Below, in pieces: positions 28,077-37,474 of a stretch of 64,000 nucleotides of DNA; within the stretch, counting starts at the first letter, position 1, and the number at the start of each line of letters is the position of its first letter. Below the pieces are notes generated by a model. It had not been told where the DNA came from and did no database searches. It saw nothing but the letters and a program-made list of their open reading frames with translations. Location: the NCBI GenBank assembly GCA_021413825.1, contig JAIOPQ010000057.1, forward strand, positions 1 to 64,000. Reading direction: 5' to 3'. The translations under genes and the position numbers were made by a program. Source of the DNA: Spirochaetia bacterium. GTDB lineage: Bacteria; Spirochaetota; Leptospiria; Leptospirales; Leptonemataceae.

Positions 28077-29530
28077 TTCCGACCGAGGCTTTCATACACG
28101 CCCCGAAACTGCTCCAGGGCCGCTTCCAGGTTCTCAATGATTTCCTGGGCTATGATCTCCGGCTCCGGCAGGTTCTCAGCGTCTTCAAGCGAATCATCCT
28201 TCAGCCAGAAGATATCCAGACTCGTCTTGTCCCGTTGGATTATATCTTCGTAAGCGAATGCGTGGAATCGATCGGTCTCTTTACGTTTGCGACGATTGTC
28301 AGGGTTGAAACACTTTATGAAATCCTCGAGATCGGAATACTTGAGCGTATTCTCTTTCAGCGTAAAGTGCATGTTAGTCCGCAGATCATAGATCCAGACC
28401 TTTTCCGTCCACGGCTTCTCGCTTGCAGGCTTTCGGTCAAAGAAGATGACGTTGGCCTTCACTCCCTGCGCATAGAAGATACCCGTGGGCAGGCGAAGAA
28501 GCGTGTGAACATCCAGTTCGGCAAGGAGTCGCTTGCGCAACGTTTCACCAGCACCACCCTCGAATAGAACGTTATCCGGCACTACAACAGCGGCGCGGCC
28601 GTTAATCTTGAGGAGCGTCTTCATGTGCTGCACGAAGTTGAGCTGTTTGTTCGACGTTGTGGTCCAGAAGTCTTCCCTTGTGTATTGAAGGCTTTCTTTA
28701 TCTGCCTTGCCTTCATCGTTAATAATTGTGACAGATGATTTCTTGCCGAAGGGCGGATTACTCATGATGAGATCGAATCGATCTCCGGGATCAGCAAGCA
28801 GGGCATCGGCCACAACAACCGGGCTTTCTTCCCCGCCAATGCCATGAAGATGAAGGTTCATCACACAGAGGCGTGCGGTGCTATCGACAATCTCCCAACC
28901 CTTGAATGTTTGGTGTTTAAGAAATTCCTTCTGACCCTTGTCCAGCTTGAAAGTCTGCGCTATGTAATCATGTGCCGAGAGGAAAAATCCTCCGGTTCCA
29001 CAAGCCGGGTCTGCGATCGTTTGACCTGGCTGAGGCCGCATAACTTCTACGAGGGCTTTGATGAGCTGCCTGGGTGTGAAATACTGACCCGCCCCAGACT
29101 TAACGTCTTCTGCATTCTTCTGCAAAAGCCCTTCGTATATATCACCCTTGACGTCGATGTCGAGCCCGGACCAGGTCTCCTCATCGATCAGCCGGATCAG
29201 GCGCTCCAGTTTTGCGGGGTCTTGAATCTTGTTCTGGGATTTGCGGAAGATGATGCCGAGGGTGCCCTTCTCTTTCCCCAGGGATTCCAACAGGTGACGA
29301 TAGTGTACTTCAAGCTCGTCCCCGCTTTTCGGAACCAGGCTCTGCCAGTCGTATTTCTTTGGAATAATCGATTCCTTCTTGAACGGCGGACGCGTTTGTT
29401 CGTCAGCCATTTTCAGGAACAAGAGATACGTTAGTTGCTCTACATAGTCGCCGTAAGAGACGCCGTCGTCTCGGAGGACGTTGCAGTAATTCCAGAGTTT
29501 CTGGACAATCGCGGTTGATTCGTTAGCCAT
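28073..29530 (-). CDS. hsdM: Type I restriction-modification methyltransferase subunit
   Basis: This 485-residue protein has an N-terminal helical domain (about 8-140), the QYFTPRQLIKALVEV motif, SAM motif I ADPACGTGGFF (173-183) and catalytic NPPF (258-261), typical of N6-adenine methylases. The C terminus is helical and charged for HsdS binding. It overlaps hsdS upstream by eight bases and the nuclease-like gene downstream by four. All key motifs are intact, so the complex should methylate adenine in a bipartite target. Confidence 0.96.
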   Translation of the reverse strand: MANESTAIVQKLWNYCNVLRDDGVSYGDYVEQLTYLLFLKMADEQTRPPFKKESIIPKKYDWQSLVPKSGDELEVHYRHLLESLGKEKGTLGIIFRKSQNKIQDPAKLERLIRLIDEETWSGLDIDVKGDIYEGLLQKNAEDVKSGAGQYFTPRQLIKALVEVMRPQPGQTIADPACGTGGFFLSAHDYIAQTFKLDKGQKEFLKHQTFKGWEIVDSTARLCVMNLHLHGIGGEESPVVVADALLADPGDRFDLIMSNPPFGKKSSVTIINDEGKADKESLQYTREDFWTTTSNKQLNFVQHMKTLLKINGRAAVVVPDNVLFEGGAGETLRKRLLAELDVHTLLRLPTGIFYAQGVKANVIFFDRKPASEKPWTEKVWIYDLRTNMHFTLKENTLKYSDLEDFIKCFNPDNRRKRKETDRFHAFAYEDIIQRDKTSLDIFWLKDDSLEDAENLPEPEIIAQEIIENLEAALEQFRGVYESLGRK

Positions 29531-30908
29531 GTTTTCTCTCCGATTCGCTCGCAGGGACGAGCTTGCCTTTAAAAGCCCTAGTCAGGATTGATTGCCGCAA
29601 AGGTTCTGCTGATGCGTCGACTTTGGCGACGAGACCGCCTAAACCTTCGACGTCAGCCATGTGGGTATCAAGGGTGTCGCATAGGAAAGCCTGCTCTTCT
29701 TTGGGTGGGACTCTGACCAAATACTCGAACAACTTCTCACCGGGCAGATGCTTGATAGTGGTGCCGGTAAAAAGTCGTGCCAATCGATGCGTAGAAGAAT
29801 CCAATTCCAACTGCCACGCGTATAGGTGCGAAATGATCCCCGCAAGTGGCCGGGCCCGATGGAGAGCCTTTTGAATGACTATGGTATGGGACTTCTCCCA
29901 AACTGCACAACGACCCGGTTCTCCCCCTTCGCAAATGATGAGGTCACCGGAAACTGCACTTACGTTCTCAATCTCCTCGCTTTGGAGGCGGATCTCCTTC
30001 AGCTCAATTAAGTCAAAGGAATGCCATCGAACGTTGATATTGCCAAGGTAGGGATGGAGGGTTCCCAAGTTCTTCGCTTGATCAAGCATCTTACCCAATC
30101 TGCAATCAAAAATGTCGGTGAACCTCGCCCAGGCCCAACCTTCCGGCAACTCCGGCAGACTACTCGTATCCAGTGTCGGCAGTTCCTTGTATCTCTTCCC
30201 CATCTTCTTCTTCCGCTCTTCGCGAATGCGCTCAAGAAGCAAGGAGGCCGGTTCGATCTTGTCCCGATTCTCCTGCCGCCATTTCTCTGTTACCTTTCCG
30301 CTGAAAGCACTCTTCAATAGGGACTGACGGTATTGCTTCAGCAAGACTTTCGCTCGTTCGAGTGCCTGCACACCAGCATCGACCTGAGTGAATAGCTCCT
30401 CGATCTTGGCAACGATGCGGCGTTGTTCGGGGAGAGGCGGAAATGGAATCTGGATCGTCTGCAACGAAGGAACGTCCAGACTTTCGACTGTAGTGCCATC
30501 TTTCATACAATCACGGAGAATCCGCCGGTTTTCTCCGACGGAATAGTAGTACACGTATTCAGGCTCGATCTGGGCAGATGGTGTAAACGCTCGCAGGTCT
30601 TGGTTGACCGCACCCTCAACGGTGAGGATCGAGACCGGCAATATTCGCCGGAGAATACCGGATCGAACAACGTAGAGCACAGAATTGGGGGGAATGATTT
30701 TCGCCGCTGATTTTGCCAGCGCTTCACGGGAAATGTGATCCTCGGTGTCGACCACCCGAACACTCTTCATATCTTTGGGACTCACCCAGGGGATACCTGT
30801 TGGTACCCAGTACTCTGGAGTGCTCTTCGACGGAGTCCCTCCGCCTCTCCAAACGCCGAGATCAGACAATCGTTTGCGCTGCCAGCCAGCGGGCATTGAA
30901 TCGCTCAA
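29523..30908 (-). CDS. hsdS: Type I restriction-modification specificity subunit
   Basis: This 461-residue protein has two target-recognition domains (about 8-175 and 250-420). Each is followed by a long conserved helix; the first contains PLPEQRRIVAKIEELF and LKQYRQSLLKSAFSGK, the second ends LRQSILTRAFKGKLVP. This is the full-length two-TRD arrangement. It overlaps hsdR by four bases upstream and hsdM by eight downstream. The TRDs set the target sequence, which cannot be read from here. Confidence 0.95.
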   Translation of the reverse strand: MSDSMPAGWQRKRLSDLGVWRGGGTPSKSTPEYWVPTGIPWVSPKDMKSVRVVDTEDHISREALAKSAAKIIPPNSVLYVVRSGILRRILPVSILTVEGAVNQDLRAFTPSAQIEPEYVYYYSVGENRRILRDCMKDGTTVESLDVPSLQTIQIPFPPLPEQRRIVAKIEELFTQVDAGVQALERAKVLLKQYRQSLLKSAFSGKVTEKWRQENRDKIEPASLLLERIREERKKKMGKRYKELPTLDTSSLPELPEGWAWARFTDIFDCRLGKMLDQAKNLGTLHPYLGNINVRWHSFDLIELKEIRLQSEEIENVSAVSGDLIICEGGEPGRCAVWEKSHTIVIQKALHRARPLAGIISHLYAWQLELDSSTHRLARLFTGTTIKHLPGEKLFEYLVRVPPKEEQAFLCDTLDTHMADVEGLGGLVAKVDASAEPLRQSILTRAFKGKLVPASESERKHG

Positions 30909-33652
30909 GCTACCAGCCTCTCGTTCAATTCATCCAGAATCTGCTCCAGCTTCTCGCCGAACACTTTGTAAACTCGCACGGCCCCGCCCTTCTGCGCAAA
31001 AGGAACTTTCTGGAAATCGTCGATTTCGATGGCAACGCTGGTTGCGATGTGATCCTTGATCATGTTCAGCCATTCCATCTGTTCGCCGGAAAACGTCACA
31101 CCGCTTTTGTTCTGATCCGTCAGCCATTCCTCAAAACGATGATCCACAAATTCTGTATAGGGCTCAAGCGTCGTCAATTTGCCTGATGCGTATCGCACGA
31201 GTGAAACAATATCTGTGAGAAGGCGCGTCGTCCCTGCCTTCTTCACCTTTGCCGCTTCCAGTCGCTCATAGGCATTCCATACGGCTTCTGGCGTAAGCTC
31301 ATATGGAGGTTTCTCAATCCGTTCGGCAAGCTCCTTCACGTTGGCGTAAGTGAGATGCCGATTCCCATACGGCTGACTGTAAAGAATCTGAAGAGCGAGA
31401 AGTTCGTCTTTGTTTTCATCAATGAATTTCTGGAACGTGTTCACAACCGTTTTCGCTTTTTCTTTCGCAGCCTCGCTGAAGCCGGCTTCTGCGAGCGTGT
31501 CAACCGAAACTTCGTCGACGACAATGTCGTTTCGCTTCTTGATGTCGATGATCACGTTCCTGAGAGTTGCGTTATCGAAAATCTTGCAGGCATCGTCGGC
31601 CAGTTCCTTGTATGCGACCTGAATCTGTTCATCGCTTGGTGCTTCGACGCCAAACTTTTCCTGCGCACGCACCTCCTGCTTGTCTGGATCAACCGCATCC
31701 AACAACCGGTGGACGATTTCCTTGATGGTCTGACCCGCCTTGCTCTCGATCTCTTTTCGATCCGCAGGGCCAATTGCGCGATCCAACCTGGCCAGACGAC
31801 CGGCGAGACTCGAAACCGTATCCTCATCCCGGATGTCGAGGGCCACTGAATGCAGCAGTTTGTCAAACGGCGTGGTCTTCTTCCGTTCTAGAGGTCGTGA
31901 ATCCGTTTTTTCATTCTCGCAGACGCCGACCGCATCCACAATCATGAAGTGTGTCTTGACCCTTGCATCCGGCGTTACCGCCTGCAGGTCCGTTGGATCA
32001 ATCACACGAGTTCCCCGTCCTTTCATCTGCTCAAAGTAGTTTCGTGAACGCACGTCTCGCATGAATAGAAGACATTCGAGCGGCTTGATGTCCGTTCCTG
32101 TGGAGATCATATCAACCGTCACCGCAATCCGGGGATTATAACTCGTACGAAAGGCCGTCACCAGATCGTCTGCCTTCTCATCGGTACGATAGGTGATCTT
32201 CTTGCAGAAGTCGTTGCCTTTCCCGAACTCCTCACGGATGATCCCGACGATCTCTTCTGCGTGATTGTCGTCTTTGGCAAACACCAGCGTCTTTGGAACC
32301 TCGGTTCTTTTCGGAAATATCTCTGTGAAGAGGCGATCTCTGAATGTCCGTACAACGAGTCTGATCTGGTCTTTTGCGACAACGTCGCGATCGAGCTGGT
32401 TTGCCGTGTACTGGAAATCATCATCAAGTTCCTGCCACAACGTCTTTCGCGTCATCCGACTCCGCAGTGTGATAAAACTACCAGCCTCGATCTTACTCCC
32501 CTTCTCCGTGATGTTCGTGCGAATTCTGTACACCTCGAATCCGACGTTGACACCATCCGCGACAGCAGCCTCGTGCGAATAGTTGCTCACCAGGTTATTG
32601 TGAAAGAATCCAATGGTCTGCTTCGACGGTGTGGCAGTTAGTCCAATCAGGAACGAATCGAAATACTCCAGCACTTGTCTCCACAGGTTGTAAATGCTGC
32701 GATGCGCTTCATCCGTAATCACGAAATCGAACGTCTCGATCGGAATCCTGGCATTGTATCCAACGATCTGCTCCTTTCCATCGGGCATGATTTCGAAACC
32801 TGACCGCTCTTCATTCTCGGCTTCAAAATCGGCATCACCCTTCAGCATCGAGAAGAGCCGCTGAATAGTCGTGATGACAACTTTATTCACAGGATCGATC
32901 GTGTTCGACTGGAGGCGCTGAACATTATAGAGTTCTGTAAACTTACGACCATCATCCGGCGTAGTATATGTTTGAAATTCTTTGAAGGCCTGCTTTCCAA
33001 GATTGCTTCGATCTACCAGAAACAGTATTCGCTTTGCATTGGCGAACTTGATGAGTCGATAGACAAAGCTAACGGCGGTAAACGACTTCCCGGCTCCCGT
33101 CGCCATTTGAATGAGCGAACGCTGTCTATCGGAGGCAAACGCCTTCTCGAGTCCGTGGATCGCATCCACCTGGCAATCACGCAGATTCCCAGTGTTTAAT
33201 ACAGGCAACTTCCGCAGACGTGCCCGAAGAGTTTCCGTCTGCTTAGCCCATTCAAGAAGTGTCTCTGGTCTATGAAAATGAAAGACCCTTCGTGATCGCG
33301 GAGCCGGATCACGCAGATCTCGAAAGTGTGTCTCTACGCTTGTCGACTCATAGGCAAATGGGAGGAGTTTGTGAACGTAAGCCGGGAAGTTTTCCGGCAA
33401 CCCCTGGACATATTTCTCGGTTTGCTCGGCAACCTCGGTCAGCTTCACGCCAACGGGTTTCGCCTCTACTACACCTACCGCCTTTCGATCCACGAAGAGC
33501 ATGTAGTCTGCGAAGCCCGTCGTAAGCGGAAACTCTCGAATCGCGATTCCAGACCCGGCGCTGAGGTCGATTTCCTTGAAGTCCTGCACGAGCCAACCCG
33601 CCTGTGCAAGTTGCTCGTCGATCGTCTGCCTGGCTTTCTCCTCTGGCTTCAT
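30905..33652 (-). CDS. hsdR: Type I restriction endonuclease subunit
   Basis: This 915-residue protein starts with a PD-(D/E)xK nuclease: Asp49 in GFADYMLFVDRKAVGVVEAKPVG and Glu63-x-Lys65. The SF2 translocase follows with Walker A MATGAGKSFTAV (about 183-194), DEAH-type ITDEAHRSIY (near 305) and LIGLTATPSKQT. The C-terminal third is helical for HsdM contact. It is the first gene of the operon hsdR, hsdS, hsdM, nuclease-like, EVE-nuclease. All motifs look intact. Its upstream region is shared with the divergent gene at 33804. Confidence 0.95.
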   Translation of the reverse strand: MKPEEKARQTIDEQLAQAGWLVQDFKEIDLSAGSGIAIREFPLTTGFADYMLFVDRKAVGVVEAKPVGVKLTEVAEQTEKYVQGLPENFPAYVHKLLPFAYESTSVETHFRDLRDPAPRSRRVFHFHRPETLLEWAKQTETLRARLRKLPVLNTGNLRDCQVDAIHGLEKAFASDRQRSLIQMATGAGKSFTAVSFVYRLIKFANAKRILFLVDRSNLGKQAFKEFQTYTTPDDGRKFTELYNVQRLQSNTIDPVNKVVITTIQRLFSMLKGDADFEAENEERSGFEIMPDGKEQIVGYNARIPIETFDFVITDEAHRSIYNLWRQVLEYFDSFLIGLTATPSKQTIGFFHNNLVSNYSHEAAVADGVNVGFEVYRIRTNITEKGSKIEAGSFITLRSRMTRKTLWQELDDDFQYTANQLDRDVVAKDQIRLVVRTFRDRLFTEIFPKRTEVPKTLVFAKDDNHAEEIVGIIREEFGKGNDFCKKITYRTDEKADDLVTAFRTSYNPRIAVTVDMISTGTDIKPLECLLFMRDVRSRNYFEQMKGRGTRVIDPTDLQAVTPDARVKTHFMIVDAVGVCENEKTDSRPLERKKTTPFDKLLHSVALDIRDEDTVSSLAGRLARLDRAIGPADRKEIESKAGQTIKEIVHRLLDAVDPDKQEVRAQEKFGVEAPSDEQIQVAYKELADDACKIFDNATLRNVIIDIKKRNDIVVDEVSVDTLAEAGFSEAAKEKAKTVVNTFQKFIDENKDELLALQILYSQPYGNRHLTYANVKELAERIEKPPYELTPEAVWNAYERLEAAKVKKAGTTRLLTDIVSLVRYASGKLTTLEPYTEFVDHRFEEWLTDQNKSGVTFSGEQMEWLNMIKDHIATSVAIEIDDFQKVPFAQKGGAVRVYKVFGEKLEQILDELNERLVA

Positions 33653-33770
33653 GGGTGACCAGAATCAAGTATAACCGACGGGTGTGACAAGCGGGAATTC
33701 GTATCGAAAATCGTTTCGAACCATACCTCCCTAGCCGCTACCGGCTATTCACGATATTTTCGATTCCAGG

Positions 33771-33803
33771 TTGACTGTTTCTGCATAATGATATAGTGCG
33801 ACG
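33771..33803 (+). promoter_or_regulatory. Promoter of WYL-like gene, near-leaderless
   Basis: TTGACT (33771-33776) and TATAGT (33792-33797) stand 15 bases apart. The ATG at 33804 follows the -10 box after only six bases, so the transcript would begin at or next to the start codon. Confidence 0.5.
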
Positions 33804-34841
33804 ATGAAAGGCCACCTCACCCACGAAGCTCAGATACAAGCAGCAATCGAATACGTCGCCCTTGCCTACGAATACGTCCTGAAACCCAGGGAAGAACATC
33901 CCGGAAGTCGAAGGCGAGACCACACGGCGAGAATTGACGAGAGTAAAGCAAAGACCCACGACGGTGCCTGGACTGCAGCAACGCTCGCAGAATTTGTCAG
34001 GCAGCTACAGGGAGCAGAGAATCGCGAACTAGGGTCAGCAGAGCGAATCCTTCGCAAGTATACTCGCTATCTTGGAGATGTAGTTCCGAATATCGAAGTA
34101 AATCTACAGGGAGGATACATTTCCGAATACACTCTGCCCGCCTCCCAAGTTCGACTTTGTTCGCACTACTTTCGCACCTTTGTCGCCGAGAATCTGGAGA
34201 ATAGGATTCCGCCTTACCAGAACGATACGGCGTTGCAAAAGTACGTTTATGCAGTTGGGACAGTGCAGACGCGGCATGGAAGGTCTGACTACACAAAGGC
34301 GATCCATCAACTCGTCGTCTTGCAATATGCGATTCGTTTTCGCCTGAAGTTGCGGGTAGTAATTCTGGGAGTATCGGATTCCAGGACCTTTGTCGAAATC
34401 AATCCCGTCGCTTTGTTTTGTGACGGTAGTCGCATCTCACTCGCGATTCTGGATTCGAAGCAAGACTACAAGATTATTGAACTCAACCGGCTAGCCGCAA
34501 TTGAATCAGACCTGCACAGAGCGTTCATTAACAAGGAAGAGTCCGAACCCTACGATCTCGAACATGTTCGTAGGCTCATTGCATCATCGAACGATCGATT
34601 CGTCTGCGAAGTGCCGAGATCAAAGCTACCGCAGTGCTTGAGTTCCATAGCAGATTTGACCAGTCTTGATTTTGAGGATTCCGAAATTGCGAGAATAACG
34701 ATCCAGGGCTCCACAGAGGCCGTAGACTCTGCCTTGCTTGCAGTTCTTCCCTTCGCGAAATCCATCACGCCCAACGCACGTCTGGACCAGGCGCGAGCAC
34801 GGGTTCTAGAGTTGAATCGAGCAGTAGAGCGGATCTCTTAG
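33804..34841 (+). CDS. Possible WYL-type regulator beside the restriction operon
   Basis: This 345-residue protein is divergent from hsdR. The N-terminal 115 residues are helical and charged. The zone from about 180 to 235 (LKLRVVILGVSDSRTFVEINPV, LAILDSKQDYKIIELNRLAAIE) has the strand pattern of a WYL domain, which senses ligands or DNA ends in transcriptional regulators such as BrxR/CapW. A helical tail follows. A regulator next to a restriction operon is common, so it may control hsdR transcription, but no helix-turn-helix is clear. The family call is tentative. Confidence 0.45.
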   Translation: MKGHLTHEAQIQAAIEYVALAYEYVLKPREEHPGSRRRDHTARIDESKAKTHDGAWTAATLAEFVRQLQGAENRELGSAERILRKYTRYLGDVVPNIEVNLQGGYISEYTLPASQVRLCSHYFRTFVAENLENRIPPYQNDTALQKYVYAVGTVQTRHGRSDYTKAIHQLVVLQYAIRFRLKLRVVILGVSDSRTFVEINPVALFCDGSRISLAILDSKQDYKIIELNRLAAIESDLHRAFINKEESEPYDLEHVRRLIASSNDRFVCEVPRSKLPQCLSSIADLTSLDFEDSEIARITIQGSTEAVDSALLAVLPFAKSITPNARLDQARARVLELNRAVERIS

Positions 34842-34842
34842 A

Positions 34843-35568
34843 TTGCCGCTCACACTCTACGTCGGAGATATTCATGGGGACTTCCATGCTCTGGAACGAC
34901 TCGTCTTCGTGATTCTGTCTCGTCATCCTGATGTCGAACGCGTTGTCGTTGTCGGTGACTTCGGATTCTTTCCTGATGCGCACCAGGACTACTGGTATCC
35001 GCAGTCGCGTCTGCCGATTCCCCTGCTTTTCATAGAAGGAAACCATGAGGACAACGCCGCCCTTGATCACGGATCGAGTTCGGTCCCAATGCGTAAGAGT
35101 CCGTGTTTTGACGCCTTCCACATTCCCCGAGGATACTGCGCCGATGGAGTCCTATACATGGGTGGCGCCACATCCCGGGATCGTGAGCCAGCCAGGCGAG
35201 GCATCGACTGGTTTCCGCAAGAGAACATTTCGTATAAAGACATGGCCAGGGCCCGCGCGCAGATCAAGGCGCAAGTCGGACGAATTCATACCATGGTGTG
35301 CCACGAAACAACGGCAGGAGCGTTTCGAATTCTGCGTAACAATGAAATAGATCCAAATCGAAAGAGGCTGGAAGAACTCTTTCAACTCGTGCGGCCGCGA
35401 TTATTCATTCATGGACACCACCACTGTTCAAGGCAATACGAGTATCAAGGATGCAAGTTTGTGGTACTACAAAATCTCGACCATTTCCATTTCGATATCA
35501 TGGAATCCAGGGGAAACAAAGAGATACTACGCATAGCCCGGAGTTGCTACTTAGTTGTAGAATCGTAG
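34843..35568 (+). CDS. Calcineurin-like metallophosphoesterase
   Basis: This 241-residue protein has all metal-binding motifs: GDIHGDFH (near 8), VVGDFGFFP (about 36), FIEGNHED (about 63), a CHE motif (about 152) and FIHGHHH (about 188). It uses a TTG start right after the stop of the WYL-like gene, so the two are coupled. Family members cleave phosphodiesters of nucleotides, RNA or cyclic nucleotides. As partner of a regulator beside restriction genes it may be an effector or modifier, but the substrate is unknown. Confidence 0.88.
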   Translation: MPLTLYVGDIHGDFHALERLVFVILSRHPDVERVVVVGDFGFFPDAHQDYWYPQSRLPIPLLFIEGNHEDNAALDHGSSSVPMRKSPCFDAFHIPRGYCADGVLYMGGATSRDREPARRGIDWFPQENISYKDMARARAQIKAQVGRIHTMVCHETTAGAFRILRNNEIDPNRKRLEELFQLVRPRLFIHGHHHCSRQYEYQGCKFVVLQNLDHFHFDIMESRGNKEILRIARSCYLVVES

Positions 35569-35606
35569 GGTGCAAGATTTTTCTGAGTCCATGCCCTTTG
35601 ATCACC

Positions 35607-36794
35607 TCACGGGCCAAAGCGAAACAGAAGATTCAATGGCTTATGTTCTGAAATATGGTGAACCTCAGTCGCTAGCTCGTTCCTGATTTCTGTAAGGCGC
35701 GTCATCGTTTTCTGTCTCAAAGCTCGCACTCCCCAGTTATGAAATTCGATGTCACGATTTGCTGCATCCAGACCTTTCCAGCCACCTGGCCATTCCGCAA
35801 AATGCTGCTCATATCTCCTGCGCCTCAGGCGCGAATCCAATTCAGGGACCACACTCCGCAGCCGAAGGTCGATAAAGTATTCCGGCATATATCCATCGCA
35901 GCCGTGCATGGTGAAATGCAGTGCTCGGATGGAAAATAGGAGATGTTTGGCATCAGCGTCGTCGTTCTCGATTAAGGACTGCAAATGCTGAACCATAAGT
36001 TGGTGCATTTTCTTATCCTGCAAGAGACGAAAGTCGCTGCTATCAAGGGAAAATCCGAACGTGCTCACAATCCTTGCTCCGACGGATCTGATATAAGGGT
36101 CGGCAATATTGTCCAATCGTTCACAAGCCTGGATTAAATGAAAGAGCAGATCAGATGAATCGTCGGCAAGAAACGCGCGACGGATGGCCTCGAACATCGG
36201 ATCAAAGGCGATCCACTTGCGACCGATTACTTGATCGAAATTCGGTAGTAGGTTCGCTTGTCCAAGGCCTTGGTAGAAGGAAAATCCGGCCTGAATCGGG
36301 TTACCAGCAACATCTACCCCCAACAGATAAGCCAGCAACGGCAGGACGTCGCTGTCCTTCCCGAACCTTATGCCAGGTTTTTCACCGAACCCAAGGATCG
36401 TAGTGCAAGAGGTAGGTACCGAAATCGATTCTCCCGGCTTCATTTCAACTTTGTTGCAAACCCATTCACGTCTAAGAATTTCGATCGATTGCTGGCCATT
36501 CAGCCGTCGAGGGGACAGAGCAGATGAAATCGGTAATTCTCTCTGCATTCTCTGCCGTGAAACACTTATTAGGTTCGCTAAGCGCGACCAAACAGTCTTC
36601 TGGTCAGATGAAGGCCGGAGCATATGAAGAGCAAAGAAGAATCCCACGAGCGTAGCAATAAACAACAACGCCAGAGTGACAAAAGGACCTGCGGCCAGAT
36701 TCTGATCAGAAGCCCCCAAAAGTACGGAAAGTCCGCAAACAAAGACAAACGGAGCGCCTACTACAATCAAAACCGTTTTGAGGAAAAGCCGCAT
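35607..36794 (-). CDS. Two-helix membrane protein, unknown
   Basis: I start at the ATG at 36794, one base past the stop of the gene upstream (TAACATG); the open frame extends to 37049. The 395-residue product has membrane segments at about 3-25 and 35-58, then a cytoplasmic part with helices (FEAIRRAFLADDSSDLLFHLIQACERLDNI). I do not recognise the family. It is coupled to the zinc-ribbon membrane protein at 36796, so both probably work together at the membrane. Confidence 0.6.
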   Translation of the reverse strand: MRLFLKTVLIVVGAPFVFVCGLSVLLGASDQNLAAGPFVTLALLFIATLVGFFFALHMLRPSSDQKTVWSRLANLISVSRQRMQRELPISSALSPRRLNGQQSIEILRREWVCNKVEMKPGESISVPTSCTTILGFGEKPGIRFGKDSDVLPLLAYLLGVDVAGNPIQAGFSFYQGLGQANLLPNFDQVIGRKWIAFDPMFEAIRRAFLADDSSDLLFHLIQACERLDNIADPYIRSVGARIVSTFGFSLDSSDFRLLQDKKMHQLMVQHLQSLIENDDADAKHLLFSIRALHFTMHGCDGYMPEYFIDLRLRSVVPELDSRLRRRRYEQHFAEWPGGWKGLDAANRDIEFHNWGVRALRQKTMTRLTEIRNELATEVHHISEHKPLNLLFRFGP

Positions 36795-36795
36795 G

Positions 36796-37458
36796 TTATT
36801 TCCGTTCACCATCACAGATCGCTGTTGAAAAGCTCCATTGAACGAATTCCTGCGGGTGTTGCTGATAGTACTGGTTTTTAGCGAGGGCAACAAAGTATCG
36901 AAACTGCGGTGAATTGTTCGTGATGACGCTGTCGGGTCGGATGAACCCCAGCCCGCCAAACTTTGGCGGAAGTTCATAGCCGGAAATAATAGTCTTTCCA
37001 TCGATCCCTTCGTGCTCGACTTTCGAGACATACAAAGTTCGCAATGCAATGGGCAACTGAATAGATTTCAACTCCTTGCTCGTTGGATTGCAGACCGTGA
37101 TGCGAGCCTGGGCTTGTTTCAAATCTTCGAGCTTCACAGAAATAGTCTTCGTATCATCCGCAAGCTTCAAAGAAAAGTCTGAGTTTTTGAAGGTCACAAG
37201 ACCGGGGGCCGCGATAAACACCTCATCCCAATAGAACAGTGTAGAAACGGTATACCTGTATGCTTGGATCAAAAGGCCGATTACGCAGAATATTCCCACT
37301 AGACCCAAAATAACCGGGCCAACTCCACCTCCACTGAGAGTAGAACCACCTCCCGATTGTTTTCGAGGATCGCAGTGGTCACAAACAGGGAATGCTCGGA
37401 GTTTCAGGGATTCCGACAAGCTCAGGCGCCTCCCGCAAGACTTACAACTAGATGCCAT
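36796..37458 (-). CDS. Zinc-ribbon membrane protein, unknown
   Basis: In this 220-residue protein an N-terminal zinc ribbon (Cys5, Cys8, Cys26, Cys29 in SCKSCGRR and CDHCDP) is followed by a Gly-rich linker, one membrane helix (about 47-67) and a beta-rich domain facing the other side. It is followed by the two-helix protein with a one-base gap. The gene upstream on the same strand (37475) starts an apparent three-gene unit. Function is unknown. Confidence 0.62.
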   Translation of the reverse strand: MASSCKSCGRRLSLSESLKLRAFPVCDHCDPRKQSGGGSTLSGGGVGPVILGLVGIFCVIGLLIQAYRYTVSTLFYWDEVFIAAPGLVTFKNSDFSLKLADDTKTISVKLEDLKQAQARITVCNPTSKELKSIQLPIALRTLYVSKVEHEGIDGKTIISGYELPPKFGGLGFIRPDSVITNNSPQFRYFVALAKNQYYQQHPQEFVQWSFSTAICDGERK

Positions 37459-37474
37459 AGATTTTCCCTTACGC

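Noticed and set aside
36795-37049. Longer N terminus for the membrane protein at 35607
   Set aside because: The extension is antisense-like, basic and lies inside the coupled zinc-ribbon gene. The ATG one base after that gene's stop gives a normal membrane-protein start.
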